Made by a program: the position numbers and the translations under genes
Part shown: one piece after another, positions 33,471-46,266 of the stretch
Position numbering within the stretch: position 1 is the stretch's first letter
Layout of the letters: each line of letters starts with the position of its first letter
Source of the DNA: Pollenia angustigena
Lineage: Eukaryota; Arthropoda; Insecta; Diptera; Polleniidae
DNA length: 64,000 bases
Direction of reading: 5' to 3'
NCBI GenBank assembly: GCA_930367215.1
Contig: OV884056.1
Span: forward strand, 256,025,127 to 256,089,126
Notes under the pieces: model-generated
Databases searched by the model: none
The model's input: only the letters and a program-made list of their open reading frames with translations
Told to the model about the DNA's origin: nothing

Positions 33471-34557
33471 TAGGAATGGGCAAAAAATAGCGATATATCA
33501 AAATATCGTTAAAAAAAAAAAATCGATACATATCGCCGATATTTAAAATACCGATATATCGATGTATCGATATTGAAATACGACTATCGAATTCGATATT
33601 TTTTAAAGTCCGTTTTCATTTAAAACTCAAAATTTTAGCCGTTTTTCAAACAATATGTATTTAAAAATTGGCATCACTGCAAGAATCATATGTTCTTCTT
33701 TAAACTAATATGAAAATCTATAACTCCCCGTCTACAACTGACATGATTTGCTGTTATAACATGGTTATAAAAGCGCCGTTAAAACATTTGCATTAACAAA
33801 CGTGTTCTAACATGAGAAAACCTCTAACATGATGAGTCTATACTTAACACTAACATCATATTAGTGTTAATGTTTAGCACAGTGTTCGAAAATAAACAGT
33901 ACATTATTTAACGTACGCCTCACACACCCAGGAACGATATCTATTTTTTTAGTGATTGTGTAGAAGAACACAACCGTTCGTAACTATTTTCAAGAAAGAA
34001 TCGAACATTATATAATGTTCGGTTCTTCGTTAAAAAACAGAACAATTGTAGTGATACTGTAGACAAACATTATATTTTAATGTTCTTTAATGTTTTTTTT
34101 TCGTGTGTGTATTTTGTTTTTGTAAAAAATTTTATTTTTTATAATGATTTTCCACAAATCTACAGAACCGAACATTAAGAAACGATATTTAGTGTTTATT
34201 TTCGAACACTGGTTTAGCATTTAATGTCAGTTGTAGACTGCATGTATTAGAAGAAGTATTAAGAAAGAAGCGGGGTCTTAACCTTGCAGATTTCTGATTA
34301 AAACAGTAACGTTAAACGAACTTGAAAAGATTTATTTTATGCGGTTTTAGAACAATATATTTGCCTATATGTATTTGGAATAATAATGAGATTTGTGCAT
34401 ATATACATATGTATATATATATATTAAATTATGTATATATATATTAATTTGGTAATACGTTCGATATATCGATATTTTTGAAATAATAAATATCGATAGT
34501 CTTAAAAAATATCGATTCGATATATATCGATATATTTTTTCAATTTGCCCATCCCTA
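33471..34557. mobile_element. hAT-like element, TAGGRATGGGCAAA ends
   Basis: Left TAGGAATGGGCAAAAAATAG, right TTTGCCCATCCCTA, flanked by GATCATAG and GATCATTG (7 of 8). Both subterminal regions are dense in ATATCGATA words (33500-33600, 34455-34545). A CAGTGTTCG hAT MITE is nested at 33880-34211. No transposase. Confidence 0.85.
33880..34211. mobile_element. hAT MITE, CAGTGTTCG ends, exact TSD
   Basis: CAGTGTTCGAAAATAAACA and TGTTTATTTTCGAACACTG are perfect ends apart from the inner border. The octamer GTTTAGCA is repeated exactly on both sides. It is the inverted, internally deleted relative of 29881-30481. Confidence 0.95.
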
Positions 34558-34594
34558 GATCATTGGAAACTCTAGCCAATTTTTTTTCAATTAA

Positions 34595-35520
34595 ACCATT
34601 TTTAAAAAATAAAATCAGTTTTAATTTAAAATTTATTTTAGTGAATTAAACGTTTAATTAATTATTTTATCAACTTTACTGCAGAAAAAGTTGTAAATAG
34701 CATAAAATAAATAATTGTTACTATAAGTTTTTTTCCTGGTCCAAGTTTAATTAATTTTTTAATTAATATCACACATTTTTTTGTTGAAATCAATTTAATT
34801 TTTTGATGAGTTGGATAAAAGCAGTATAATTTTTGTGTATGAAAGATGACAAACTAGGAAACGTTTTTTTTAAATGATTTTCTACATAAACACTATAAGT
34901 GTTGCAGCAAATGAACGATATATAGTATAGTGCTATCTTGCCATCCCAAAATAAGTCCATTTCTGAAAATTAACTTATTTTTAAAAAAGCATTGATCAAC
35001 AATGTTATTATCTCTTGAAGCGTACCAAGAAGTTTTTATTTGCCGGATGAATGAGGGCGTTTACTAAAACAGCCTCAGCTTAATAAAAAGTATGCATCAA
35101 AAAATCCCATTGTCTTATCAAGCATACCAAACAGTCTTATTTGCAGATGGTTCGATGCTTTAAGAATCTCTTAAATGAGATAAACAGCAACAAAACGAAA
35201 GCTTAAAAATAAATGTATAATTTTATTTGGTAACGTTATTGGGGCGTTACTTTACTTGCAAATAATTAAAAAATATATTAAATAAAATTATTAAGAAAAA
35301 ATTTCAGAAATTGATAAAAAATAGTCAATCGACGTAAGATTTGATGTGAGTTGGAAGAGAATGAAAATATTTTGATTTTCATAAAAAGTTGAAGACAGTT
35401 TTGCACATAATTTCTTAAAATTTTATTTACATATAAATGGTGGTCCAACCATAATGCACGATGATAGTTGTGAGTCACACCTTTACGTCAAGTTTTTTGC
35501 CCAACTTTATATTACATTTT
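34595..35520. other. Mostly unassigned AT-rich stretch
   Basis: 34595-34680 is a piece of the 31431-31667 repeat family (AAAATCAGTTTTAATT, GAATTAAACGTTTAATTA). Nothing further is seen. Confidence 0.45.
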
Positions 35521-35539
35521 TTTGTTTTACTCTTTGACA

Positions 35540-36014
35540 CATTTAGTCATGGAAGGTTACATAATTGAGCGTTTAGATTGTTGAAACCTTTTACAACAAT
35601 TGGCGTTCAAATCAAACTGATATCTTTGGTCAGCACAATCAAGTAAATGTGCCAACAATCGGGAGAATTGTGCGCAAATTTCTGCAAACTTGGTCTGTAG
35701 GAAATGTGCGGCATCATCAGACCGTACTTCTTGGAAAATGAAGTCGGCCAAGCATTTACCGTGAATGTTGTTCGCTATCGCGAGATGGTAACGGACTTCT
35801 TGTGGCCAGATTTTGGCGATGTTAATTGGCCTCCACGATCATGTAATTTGACACCATTGGACTTGTTTCTTTGGGGACAACTAACAGAAAAAGTATACGT
35901 CAATAAGACAAGAACAATCGAAGAGCTGAAAATATGAACCATCGGATAGAGGTAAGCAACCGAAGCCGTGGCAAGCATTTGGCCGATATTTTGTTCTACA
36001 CAAAATTGTCATAG
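35540..36014 (+). pseudogene. Mariner-like (DUF4817/DDE_3) transposase relic
   Basis: The N-terminal HTH is readable at about 35590-35730 (FYNNWRSNQTDIFGQH, PTIGRIVRKFLQTWSVGNV). It joins directly to the DDE_3 domain: FLENEVGQAFTVNVVRYR, then NWPPRSCNLTPLDLFLWG at about 35829-35880, then KVYVNKTRTIEELK. After a frameshift the C-terminal NRSRGKHLADILFYTKLS ends at the TAG at 36012. Two segments are lost: the whole region between the HTH and FLENE, and the QDGATxH block before NWPPR. The first two catalytic Asp regions are therefore gone. It is dead; no TIRs were found. Confidence 0.75.
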
Positions 36015-36441
36015 ATCTTTCTATCATAATAAAAAATAAAATCTGGGAATTTTTTTCTCATATTGAGTAATATTTATTAAATAAATTTTCATATTAATCG
36101 AATGTGCATTCTTAGTCAAATTACAATTTATAAAGCTTTCATACTCTAATAGTCTTATTCCTTCAATATTTTCCAGGAATATTTTCTATGCACTATCAGA
36201 ATTTTTGTTTGTATATTTCTGTTACGAGGCTTACTTTAGCTAGCAAAGAAGTAAATTGTACAGAAAATGTAAACAACTCTTAGATACCAGCAGAAAATGC
36301 TGCATTTTCTGGCCAGCTACGGCCTTCGACAGCATTCTTTGTATCTTATAACTGGATAGTGCTAATTTTAAATTTTATGTACTTAACTTAATTATTTAAA
36401 TAAACATAATAAACATTCGATTAATATGAAAATTTATATAA

Positions 36442-36962
36442 TAAAAACAAGTAAGAAAGTATAGTCGGTCAACACATCATACGCATGTGTCCATGTAAAT
36501 ATGGATTTATAAGCTGCATTAAAATCTGTTTGAAAGTTTGTGAGAGGCAGAAATTTCCCCCTACCTCCCCTTGTGAACCTATTTTTGAAAAACTGTATAG
36601 CTTATGTGTCCGTATAGATATGGATCTATCCATGTTTTAAATTTCATTAAAATCGGTTTGATAGTTTCTGAGAAGAAGAAATTTCGCCCTATCTTTTCTC
36701 GTGGCCCTACGATTTGACCCATTTTCAATAGGTTTATTATCTTCAAAATTGCGAGCTGTACTTTGCGCACAAGGTTACATAAACAGCCAGCCAGCCTGAC
36801 AGCCTGACAGCCGGACGGACATCGTTAGTTCGACTCAGAAAGTGATTCTGAGTCGATCGATATGCTTTAAGGTGGGTCTATATGTGGACCAATATTTTAA
36901 GGCGTTACACACATCAGTACAAATGCATAACACCCTCTTCAATATTGTGGTGTGGGTATAAA
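36442..36962 (-). repeat. DINE-1/mini-me-like repeat, inverted copy
   Basis: It begins AAACAAGTAAGAAAGTATAG and ends TTGTGGTGTGGGTATAAA. In between lie CATGTGTCCATGTAAATATG, TTTCATTAAAATCGGTTTGA, the core CAGCCGGACGGACATCG and GTGATTCTGAGTCGATCG. Same order as 28633-29342 in reverse. Confidence 0.75.
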
Positions 36963-39950
36963 TATTATGATAATTCTCTGAAAACTTGTTGTTTTATTTA
37001 CTTGGCTTGGTGCTGAAAAGGTCAATGTCAATATTTTTCTTTTTTGAGTTAATCGTTGCATTAGGTGTTTTCTCTTAACATCTTTTTTCTTTCTTTTTTT
37101 GATAAAACAGCCAATGTTTTTAGCCCAGAACAGCTTCATAAGGGTTTTGTTAGCAAATTTCAGTAAGAACTCTTCTCTAAAAACAATTTGATTTATATTT
37201 TCTCAAAAGTAAATATTTTGACATTGGCCCTTTTAGCACCAAGCCTCAGAATCAACATCGTATGTTTAGTTAAACAATTTTTGAAAAAATGTAAAATTCA
37301 TATTTTGTTTAATGAATTTTTTTTATTCAACAAATAATTAAATATTGTCCGACAAAAAAGTCAACCTTGTTCATATTTTCAATAGCTTTCAAATGAAGTC
37401 TGTTGAATCGAATTTGATGTGTGGCCACAACTCGTTTTTTTACAAAAAAAAAAAAAAAAAAAAAACAAATAATGTTACTAAACTATTTTCAAATGGATTT
37501 TCCATGAATATTTGTTTAATAAACAGTTTTTTAAAGTGAAGTTCATATACATTTTATGAAGAAAGGGGAAGAACTTAAATTTTTTAAACACAAAGTATTT
37601 TCTGTTCCTTAAAAATCGTTCAGGCATAAATTTTCCCGGCAATTATTAGTTAAAGAAACAATTTTTAAATATTTGGTTTTTACGGTCAATGAAACAATGT
37701 TTGCCCTACAAAAATGTTATTACTAAATTAAAAAAATATATATATTTTTAATAATTTTTTTCTGGATTTACATTAACATTTTATGCGCTTCGGAAAGCGT
37801 TACTCATAATTAAATTTAGCTTAAAGTTTAACTGGTTTATATTTCTTGTTAAATAAATATTTTTGAGGCCGCTTATATACATATTTATCTTAATTCAATT
37901 AAAACCATTAAGCAATAAAAATGTTTTATTCATTTTACAGTTTAATAACAAACCTCCAGTTAACATGGGCATGTAATTATTTTGAAGGCGCTCTATTGTT
38001 TGTTTTTTATTTGGGGGTAAATGAATGGAAACGGAAAACCTTGTTAACCAAATTTAATTTGAAATAGAGTTGTTAAATTTTAAAATTAAAGAAAATTATA
38101 TAAAAATAATGCTACCGTGCCATCTTCTTGTCACACAGAGACCACTTATTAGTGTGGGATGTACGGACAGACAGACAGACAAACGAAGGCAATGTCAAAT
38201 TTTCAAAAGTGTTAAACAACAAAAGTTACATTAAAATGTTAAAAACTACAACAAAATTAAACGACAACAACAACAGTTTACAACAATATAAATTAAACTT
38301 AAATATGTATAAAAATAAGTTTGTGTTTAAGTCTTTTGTTTATTTTTTTTTGTAAACAAAAGAGCTTGTTTCTTAAGTCTTTGAATATAATGAAAGAACT
38401 TTTTCATTTTTGGTGATTTTTAACACTTGTTTTATTGTTTAAAAGTCATGAAAACTTTCATAAATAATAAATTGCAAAATTCCTAAAATAATATTAAATA
38501 AAAATTTTCAAACAACAAAATGTTTCCCTCTTTTTTTATGACCAAAAAGTTTGCGAAAGAGTTACATGGCGAATGAAGCATTACCTCATAAATAAACCAT
38601 CATAAAACATATAAGCTGGTAAGAAAATTTTATAATAATATCTAACAATTTAAGATTATAGTAACTAAAATAACAACAAAAACAAGAGATTTACTTTAAC
38701 AACAATAACTACTTCTGCAATATCAACATCAATATCATCATCAATATCATCATCAATATCATCATCATAATCATCATCTTAAACAAAAAAATTTTTAATC
38801 AAAATAAAGTTTAAAAAAACTCATCCTCAGTGACAGCTTTTTTTAACTGTTTAAAGTTTATAAAGAAAATTTAGTTGTTGATGCAGCATAAACAAGATAA
38901 AAAAAAAAAAAAACTGCGAAGAAACGGATTTATTACAGACTTTTTTGTCGATTTTTCTTTTATTATTTTGGCCTGGTGGAAGTTACGATTTTTTTAACTC
39001 CTCTGGTATCTTATTTAATTTTTTTTTATCAATAACTTTAAAATTACAATGTTTCAAGTGCCTTTAAGGTGGTGGAAGATTTTCTGTGTGTATTTAAAGT
39101 GAAACTTAAATTTTCATAGTCATGTAATGCCATTGACATTGCATTTAGGTACTCGTGTACATCCATCAATGAAGCCAGCAAGAAAAAAAAAACACAAAGA
39201 AAGACTTAAAAACACATTTTAAAGATTTATTTTTGTTGTGTGTGTAACTTGGCAGTAATCAGCAAATAATTTTTTCCTCAAATTCATAAATACTTTTTTT
39301 TTAAATTTCTTACACAATAGCGTTTTTCCTAGTAAATAAAAAAAAAACTTAGTTGAAGCTTTTGTATGAATTTTTGCTATAATACAATCATTTGTTAGTT
39401 ATTTATTTTTGATTTCCGAATATTTTGTCTTTGAAAAGTTTTCGTTCCGTATGTTTTTAATAAATAAGCAATGATGACTTTGGTCTATAAAATAAGTTAA
39501 ACAATAAAAATTTATAATAATATTGTGTATTAGCTTGAATTAAAATATAAAATAAAACAGTGTTGTAATTATAAAAGACAAGAATTTTAACAGACAAATT
39601 GTTAAAAATGAGATACGCTGGGAAATTGTGTCACCTAAGATCTTGGGCTCCTTCTCTACGAAGCTTGTGCTGCTTATCTTCACCACTTTTCTTTCTAAAT
39701 TTTCCACCAACAAAAATTCTCATGCCATTCAGGCCTTTCCCCCGAGAAATACAGTCATAGTGAAAAATCAGGCTTAGCTCATTTTGTACCAAAACTATTA
39801 CTTCGGCAGAATTTTAAATTTTGGGGGATGGGGTTGTATTAAAAAGTAATGAATCACTTGGTTTAAACTTGAATACAAAACATATGCAAAAAATATTTGC
39901 GTCAAATTTATTTTCCTAGCATATTTCGTGTTGGCACTACTATATAATAT
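36963..39950. other. Unassigned AT-rich stretch, no repeats recognised
   Basis: This is the longest stretch in the window without a recognisable transposon. It holds poly-A/T tracts (for example 37445-37465), a short GACA tract at 38166-38182 and the minisatellite at 38726. No credible coding frame, splice-flanked exon or RNA gene is seen. Confidence 0.45.
38726..38778 (+). repeat. 12-bp minisatellite AATATCATCATC
   Basis: Four to five imperfect units of AATATCATCATC end in TAATCATCATC. Confidence 0.9.
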
Positions 39951-39962
39951 ATAAACCAGCAA

Positions 39963-40265
39963 CTAATGTATTTTATGGACCAATGCTTCTGCAACTATTG
40001 CTCTCCACTGCTTTGTTTGTAAAGCCTTTTGTCTGTGGTCTCTAATTTTCAATATTCGTAAGTCTTCTTCGACATCATCGTTCCATATCTTTCGCGGTCG
40101 CCCTTGTTTTCTACTGCCTTCTAGTTGTTGTTAAAAAATTTTCTTCGCTGTCATATTATCTGCCATACGCAAAACATGTCTCAACCATCCTGTTCGTTGT
40201 GCTTTTATAAAACGAATGATATTTGGACTTTCATTCCGTGCCTCCAATTCATGATTGTGTTGTGA
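39963..40265 (-). pseudogene. LINE protein C-terminal tail
   Basis: The minus strand reads HELEARNESPNIIRFI, KAQRTGWLRHVLRMADN, an in-frame TAA, then GSRKQGRPRKIWNDDVEEDL and RDHRQKALQTKQWRAIV, ending with TAG at 39963-39965. The R.GWLRHVLRM and GRPRK.W.DDVEEDL motifs are typical of the region downstream of the reverse transcriptase in RTE-like and related non-LTR retrotransposons. The rest of the element (endonuclease, RT) is missing, and an internal stop shows it is dead. It is a different family from the LINE at 46-49 kb. Confidence 0.7.
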
Positions 40266-40269
40266 TCTT

Positions 40270-41575
40270 TATACACCTGTATCAATTTCTATTGGACCAA
40301 ATATCTTACGAAGTATTCTTTTTCCAAAAATCAAACTTAAATATAGCATGTTTGTTCCCTAGGTAAAATTTTGGACACATACATAAAGGGGTTTGCCAGG
40401 TAATCAATAACCTAAAATTTAACAAAATTAAAAAAGAGATTTGGAGGTGTAATAAAATATGATCATTTGTAGTGATTATATTAGTAGTTTGTATATAGAT
40501 ATGTATATCTATATATATGTACATATATGCTCATCTCCTGTCCCCATCTCTTTGGCTACCTGAGCAAATAAAAGTAGACAAGATCATATATGGTTATAAT
40601 ATAATATGTAAACTTATGTGATTATACATAAAAAAACCTGGATCCGACTTGAGCTCTCGTCGGATGGATGAGGGGGGATTGCTTAGGAAACTTCAACTGA
40701 AACATACCATTTTGCAAAATTTCTTGTAGAAAGACCATAGAAATGTTATACATTTTTCCGTTTTTCTTTCCCTGTCCTCGCGACTGCATAACTATTTATA
40801 ACAAATATCTGTCTTACATGGCGTTATATAAAATTATTATTAAATTAACATATATTAGTGATTTATTTGGTGAATTTTATTTTTGTATGGAATTCACAAA
40901 TTTTTTGATATTATTGTTAAATTCAAAACTCCAAAAGGAACCAAAATTTGTGTGAGAGCTTTTAAAGAGAAGAGAACACAATTTAAATTTTATTTTTATC
41001 TTTATTACTTAAAAAGATAAATTGTTTACAAAAAAAGTACCAAAATTATATTTCGATTCAATAATGGTATTTTTTTGAATTTTACGTCTACCTCTGTTTG
41101 ATCAGGAGATACAATGTTACTGATTTTACCCGTTGCTACCCATTTCATACGCCTTATGAATTGGATTTCCAAAAGTCTATACTTTTGTTTTAATGTATTT
41201 ACACATTGGGAGGGGAGTCTACATAAAAAATTTCAAGTGTTTGGCTTAAGTTGTAAGGGCTGGGCGGTGATCACCCAGTCTGCACGCTTATCTTATAAAA
41301 ATATATGAAGTCACTAAAAATTATCTGGTTACTCTGGTGGCAGGTGATGGCAGCTGAAATGTATAGAACTTACTTTTGATACTTAACAGTACTAGATATA
41401 ATTATCACTTAACCTTCCCATGCCCCACCTTTTTTGTTATGGTCTCTTTAATTTGGCTTACTTTAGGTTTTATTTATTTTTCAAGTAACTCACAATCACT
41501 TCCCTTATCCAAAACAATAAGGCGCACAAAATCACAATTATGACATTGAATGATTAATTATTAATACGGTTTAAA
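40270..41575. other. Unassigned AT-rich stretch
   Basis: No gene is seen. (TATA/CATA) microsatellite sequence lies near 40495-40530. Confidence 0.45.
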
Positions 41576-42425
41576 CACACACAGGAAAAATTATTGGCAG
41601 TTTTTTTTTTCAATTAATAGTGATTTTTGAATTTTAAAATAAATTTGATTACGTTCTTAATTGATTGAATAAAAAAAAATATTTTTTTCAATTAAAATTT
41701 TACTAGATTTTAATCTTAATTTTAATTATAAGTTTAATTGCATCAATCAACTCGGTTGTTTGAATTGAACACTTTGTTGCTTTCCTCCCTCATCAACAGT
41801 TTGCGAAAAATGTTACAAGTGCAACCAGTGTTACCGTCGGATATTTTAAAAAAGTACCAGAAAAAGGGGATATCTACAAAAAAAGTGGCACCATTTTTTT
41901 AGGTTTCATTAATCAGAAGGTCTCTCGAGAAGTAATTTTTATAAAAAATTTACTTTAATGTTTTGTCGACAAGAACATTTCTTTCGTATATTTGTATTGA
42001 AAACAAAAACAAAAAAATGTTCTAAGCTATAATCGGATAATAACAAGAAATCTTATGACAAAAAAACGAATATATCACGTTTTTAAATACTTTCTATTTA
42101 ATCAGTTCCGCACTTTAATACAAATAAATGCAATCATGCTGTTGAATTTAAGTGCTAGTGTTTTAATTAACTAATTTCGTCTTTTATTGCTTCAAATTAA
42201 TTAATTGTAATCAGGCTTATAGACCAAAACAATTAAACTGGATTTTGTTCCTAATTTTGATACAAAACATCTTCCGAAGTTACAATAATTGGTGTATCTG
42301 ATAAATGTGACGGGATGGGAGCATTCCGAAAAATATAAGCATCAGTTGGAATGGTTAAACAAACTTTTTCAATGTCGTCCTGTGTTATTTATTAATGGTC
42401 AGTTTCATACAAATTTTTTTTACAT

Positions 42426-42936
42426 TTAATTGCTCTTAAAACGACTTCTATACTTCCGTAAAATGTCTTCACTTTGAACCCAATCTTCAAAGCTAGTATC
42501 TAACAAATTTAAAGATAAAAGCATGGATTCGCAAGTATTAACTTTTAACCTATTTGTTACTTTATTTTTGATTAAAGCTAACTTAGTAAAAACACGCTCA
42601 GCAGAAGCACTATTGTGTGACAATGTAAAAATATGAGAGATCAATTTGCACAAGTTTGAATATATACTCATCAAATCAATTTTTCAATGTCCGAATTTCA
42701 CGCCAAAATTCCTCAGCATTCGAAATTTTAAATATGTGTTCATAATTTGTGTCATTCACTTTACTCTCTTGAAGTTTAAATTCATGTATTAATGCATCTG
42801 GGTCAGTTATAATATCTTTAAACTCCGAAACTAATTCGAAATAGTTTACATCTTCATTAGACACTATAATAATTAATGGGTCTAAGTACTTCAATATATT
42901 GAGCTTTTTGTTTTTTATATCAATTATTGTTATCAA
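42426..42936 (-). pseudogene. hAT transposase relic, C-terminal third
   Basis: Two minus-strand frames join with one frameshift near 42675. The upstream part (42936 to 42676) ends ISNAEEFWREIRTLKN. The downstream part continues YSNLCKLISHIFTLSHNSAS, AERVFTKLALIKNKVTNRLK and CESMLLSLNLL. The S.AERVF...IK....NRL block is the hATC dimerisation motif and the FWREI segment is the usual helix before it. The BED finger and the first catalytic Asp are missing; intact members are 600-700 residues and about 165 remain. Frameshift and truncation make it non-functional. Confidence 0.75.
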
Positions 42937-43182
42937 TTCTTTACAAAATGTTTGGTAAAAACTTAGATTTTACTTTTAATGTCAATAACACATATTTTAG
43001 AAAAGTTTTCAGTACAGTTCGGTTTCTGCTTCACGACCAATATACATATATGTGCGAGATATCTTTACCCCCTTATTCATAATAAATAGAACAGGTTAAT
43101 AGAAAGTTTATTCAATCGATTGTTAGCTAACCACGCATGACAAGAAACAAAATTCATATAAAAGTTTATTTTCTAAAGGATT

Positions 43183-43250
43183 TTTTGGCAGTTGGGAAAG
43201 ACTTGAACCCACCAAGGACGCTAATTTCTTAGCATAAAAAAGTATCTTTT
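43183..43250 (-). repeat. tRNA-like (SINE-type) module
   Basis: The minus strand has GGTGGGTTCAAGTC, one base off a consensus B-box, preceded about 40 bases earlier by ATGCTAAGAAATTAGCG, a weak A-box. There is no tRNA fold or anticodon arm. It lies inside a hAT element. Confidence 0.4.
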
Positions 43251-44219
43251 CCTAACGTAAAAAGTATCACAAAAGTGTCAAGAATCACAAAAAGTACCAC
43301 ATTTGGGTGCATTTTGTAAAAGTGGCCAAATAGTATCCAAGCAGCCGAAAAAGTGGCAAATTGCCACTTTAGTGGCACCAACGGTAACAAATGAACTGAG
43401 ATTTGTTATAGACGAATTACAATTATGACCACCACCAATAATGAGCCTACATACATATGTATGTATATTATGCGTAAAATAAAAAATCGCCTTGTGGCTG
43501 TGGTCGCAATCCAAATTTGGTGTTTATTTTCTTTGTTTGTTAGTTCTTGAATTATTTTTGGCGTCATTTCATGTTGTGCGTTTAAAGTGAATAGGTGAAA
43601 AAAAGTACAGCCAAATTACACAACAAAAACAGTTTTTTGTTTTTAATATTGAATACCCTGAAGAATCAGAGTTATTCTACAATTTTATAAAAAGTTTTAT
43701 GTATGAAATTCCTGTGTCAAAAAAATCTTCCAAAATTTGTACAATTAGGCATGAGCTATTACAATTAAACAAATAAAACAATTTATTTTTAAACCATATT
43801 TAAATAAAACATATATTTTAAATATTATGATTTTGCTTTATTTAACCATCAACTGAATATATTTAACAAACTAATTCAATTAACAATTTGTTTGATTGAA
43901 TAATTTATTAAAATAATTAATTTTCTGTATTGTAATCAATTACGTTAGTAATTCATTCAATTAAAATATTGATTTTTTTTAATTAATTTGTTGTTTTAAT
44001 TGAATAAAATATTGTTTAATATTAATAATTTTTTCAATTATTTTTGTAATTAAAATGTAAAAACTTTTTAATTGGAAAAAAATCCTTGTTTTGCAATTTT
44101 TGCAAATTTGAGTAATTGGTATAATCATTTCGGTGATAGGTGCTAAACTAAACAATTTTTTGCTTGTTACAATTATTTTGGTGATCAAAACCTTTTTTTA
44201 CTTTTTTCTGTGTAACATG

Positions 44220-45335
44220 CTTGTTTTCAAAGAATACTTTAAAGGAAAAATCATAGCTTACTTTTATTTCAAAGTAGTTGATTAACTTTCAAAACCTTAA
44301 ATTTGTAAGAAAAAAATTATCTCCTTTGCTCTAATCTGTCATCAAAATTTTATTAAAATTAAAAAAAAAAATAAAATAATTTTTGGCCGGAATTAACCAG
44401 GTGCAGTGGTTCAGATTTTTAAAATAAATTAGTCTTAAAAACCTTGTAAAAATAATAGTATTTAAAACATTCCAATATTTCTGTTTCTACAGAAATAACC
44501 ATAAAAACTTTTAAAAAGTAAAAAAAAAAATAAATTTCTTTGTTAATGTATTATGTAACTTTTGAAAAAAAAAATAAATAAAAAAGTGAAAACAAAAAAC
44601 CCAATAATGTTGCAAAAAAATGATCATCATCTTTTTAGCCACAAAAATCCACATGCAACTTCAGTTATGACCACCTTTTACATGCCCCATGAGGTAAATT
44701 GCATAAAGGCAACACACGCTTTAGCAAACATACACTTTTTACATAAATAAATAAACAACTATATACAAGTACACACACATATATACACATGTCATTTGAT
44801 TTGTTACTTTTATATGAATGAATCCTTTCCAGTTTTTCTACTTTAAAGAGAAACGCATGTATTTTTTGTACGTCTGAATATCTGTAAGTACTTGCACGTT
44901 AAAAAATGTTAAGTAACTTTCGTCATGATAAAAAAAACCATTTATAATTTTTATTAGTTTTGCAATTTTTTTTGGCAGACATTTTTTGAATATTTTTTCA
45001 TCTTACTTGAATTTAATTTCATGTTAACTGATATTGCATTTGACCTATATTTTATGTGTTGCAAGTGTTGGATATACGCTGGACTGTTTTGTAGAATATA
45101 TGAAAGAGAATATGTTTAGCAACTTGTGGCAAAAGAAACCGGAATGGTGCAGCAACAAAATAACAAAATTGTTCAGTGATGGCAAATTTCAGCTTAAAGC
45201 AGATGTATAGTGATCTCTTTGAACTAATTTACTTAACGAGCTTAATTAAAGGGTGTTCTTAAAGCTAATTTGAACTTACGAAAGGGCAAAACGAACTGTC
45301 ATACTGCGCTCACTTTTTGACCTTTTAGATCAGTA
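44220..45335. other. Unassigned AT-rich stretch
   Basis: No gene or clear repeat is seen. Confidence 0.45.
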
Positions 45336-45340
45336 GATTA

Positions 45341-45893
45341 CAGTGTTCGAAAATAAACATTTGTTCGGTTCGGTAGATTTGTTTTGTAGTAAATTATTAA
45401 AAAAATAACGTTTCTCTGTTTGTGATCTTCGAACACTAAAATAACACTGTACTTATCCAACTCAACTAAAAGATGAAAACATTTTATTCCATTCTGTTGT
45501 TTTTATTTAAACCACAAACTTCGTTGTGTTCGGCTCAGCCCATGGATGTTTGTTCGTTTCAGTTGTGCTTAGCACCGTTTTTCTCTGGCAAAAAAAAGGA
45601 AAAATTTATAAAAACAACAACCCAGCGAAAAAATTTTAAACAAACAAAACATGTGCACAATACACACACAAGCTCTTCGTGCTGTGGTCGTTTTTAATTT
45701 TTTTTGTTTGATAATTTCTTTATCAATGTAAAAAACACTATAAAACGTTAAAATATAATGTTGGTTAATTTGTTGAAAATAGTTACGAACGCTATTAAGG
45801 GTTGTGTTCGTTTACACAAACACTAGAAATAGATATCGTTTCTGGGTGTGAGAGCCGTACGCTAAATAATGTTCTGTCTATATCCAAACACTG
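45341..45893. mobile_element. hAT MITE, CAGTGTTCG ends, third copy
   Basis: CAGTGTTCGAAAATAAACA to CCAAACACTG, interior matching 29881-30481 in the same orientation. The left octamer is GTAGATTA. The right octamer is split by a later TA-MITE: GTA at 45894-45896, then TAGATATT from 49620 (6 of 8 after rejoining at TA). Confidence 0.8.
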
Positions 45894-46266
45894 GTACACT
45901 GATAGAAAAATGCATCTTCATATTGATGATGCCCTAACATCAGAATTGTAACATCTATGTTACTACAAATGGCATCAATAATGCAAAAAGTAACATCAAT
46001 TCAATGACTAACGTCTTCGTACAATTTTGTCATTTTTTACGTGCCATCTATTTTATGACTATAGTGACATCAATTCGATGCCACATTTTGTATATTATTA
46101 ACATTATTTTCATGATTACAATGTAAGTGCGGATGTTCTTGTGTTAATCGTTGTTGAACTGTTTTGGTGATGAAGGTATAACACTGATCACCAAACAGTT
46201 TTTTAACGACTTTTAACATAGTGGATATCTGTACTTTCCGTTTGATTTGAATTTTTTTATGTTGTG

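Larger units (their letters stand above)
41826..43392 (-). mobile_element. hAT element, CAGTGTTACCGTCGG end
   Basis: The left end CAGTGTTACCGTCGG and right sequence CCAACGGTAACA are inverted; the last bases on the right are mutated and no exact octamer duplication can be read. It carries a hAT transposase relic (42426-42936, minus) and a tRNA-like module (43185-43250). The right end GGCAAATTGCCACTTTAGTG and the inner left AGTACCAGAAAAAGGGG match the 292-bp element at 15488-15779. Confidence 0.7.
41580..44212. mobile_element. TIR element CACAGGAAAAATTATT, split by a hAT element
   Basis: The left end CACAGGAAAAATTATTGG is one base from the 32199 family terminus; the right end CTTTTTTCTGTG is followed by TA (44213-44214). 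The arms consist of AATTAAAA/TTAATTG-rich sequence on both sides of a hAT insertion (41826 to about 43392). The left TA is not preserved, so the left border is approximate. Confidence 0.55.
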
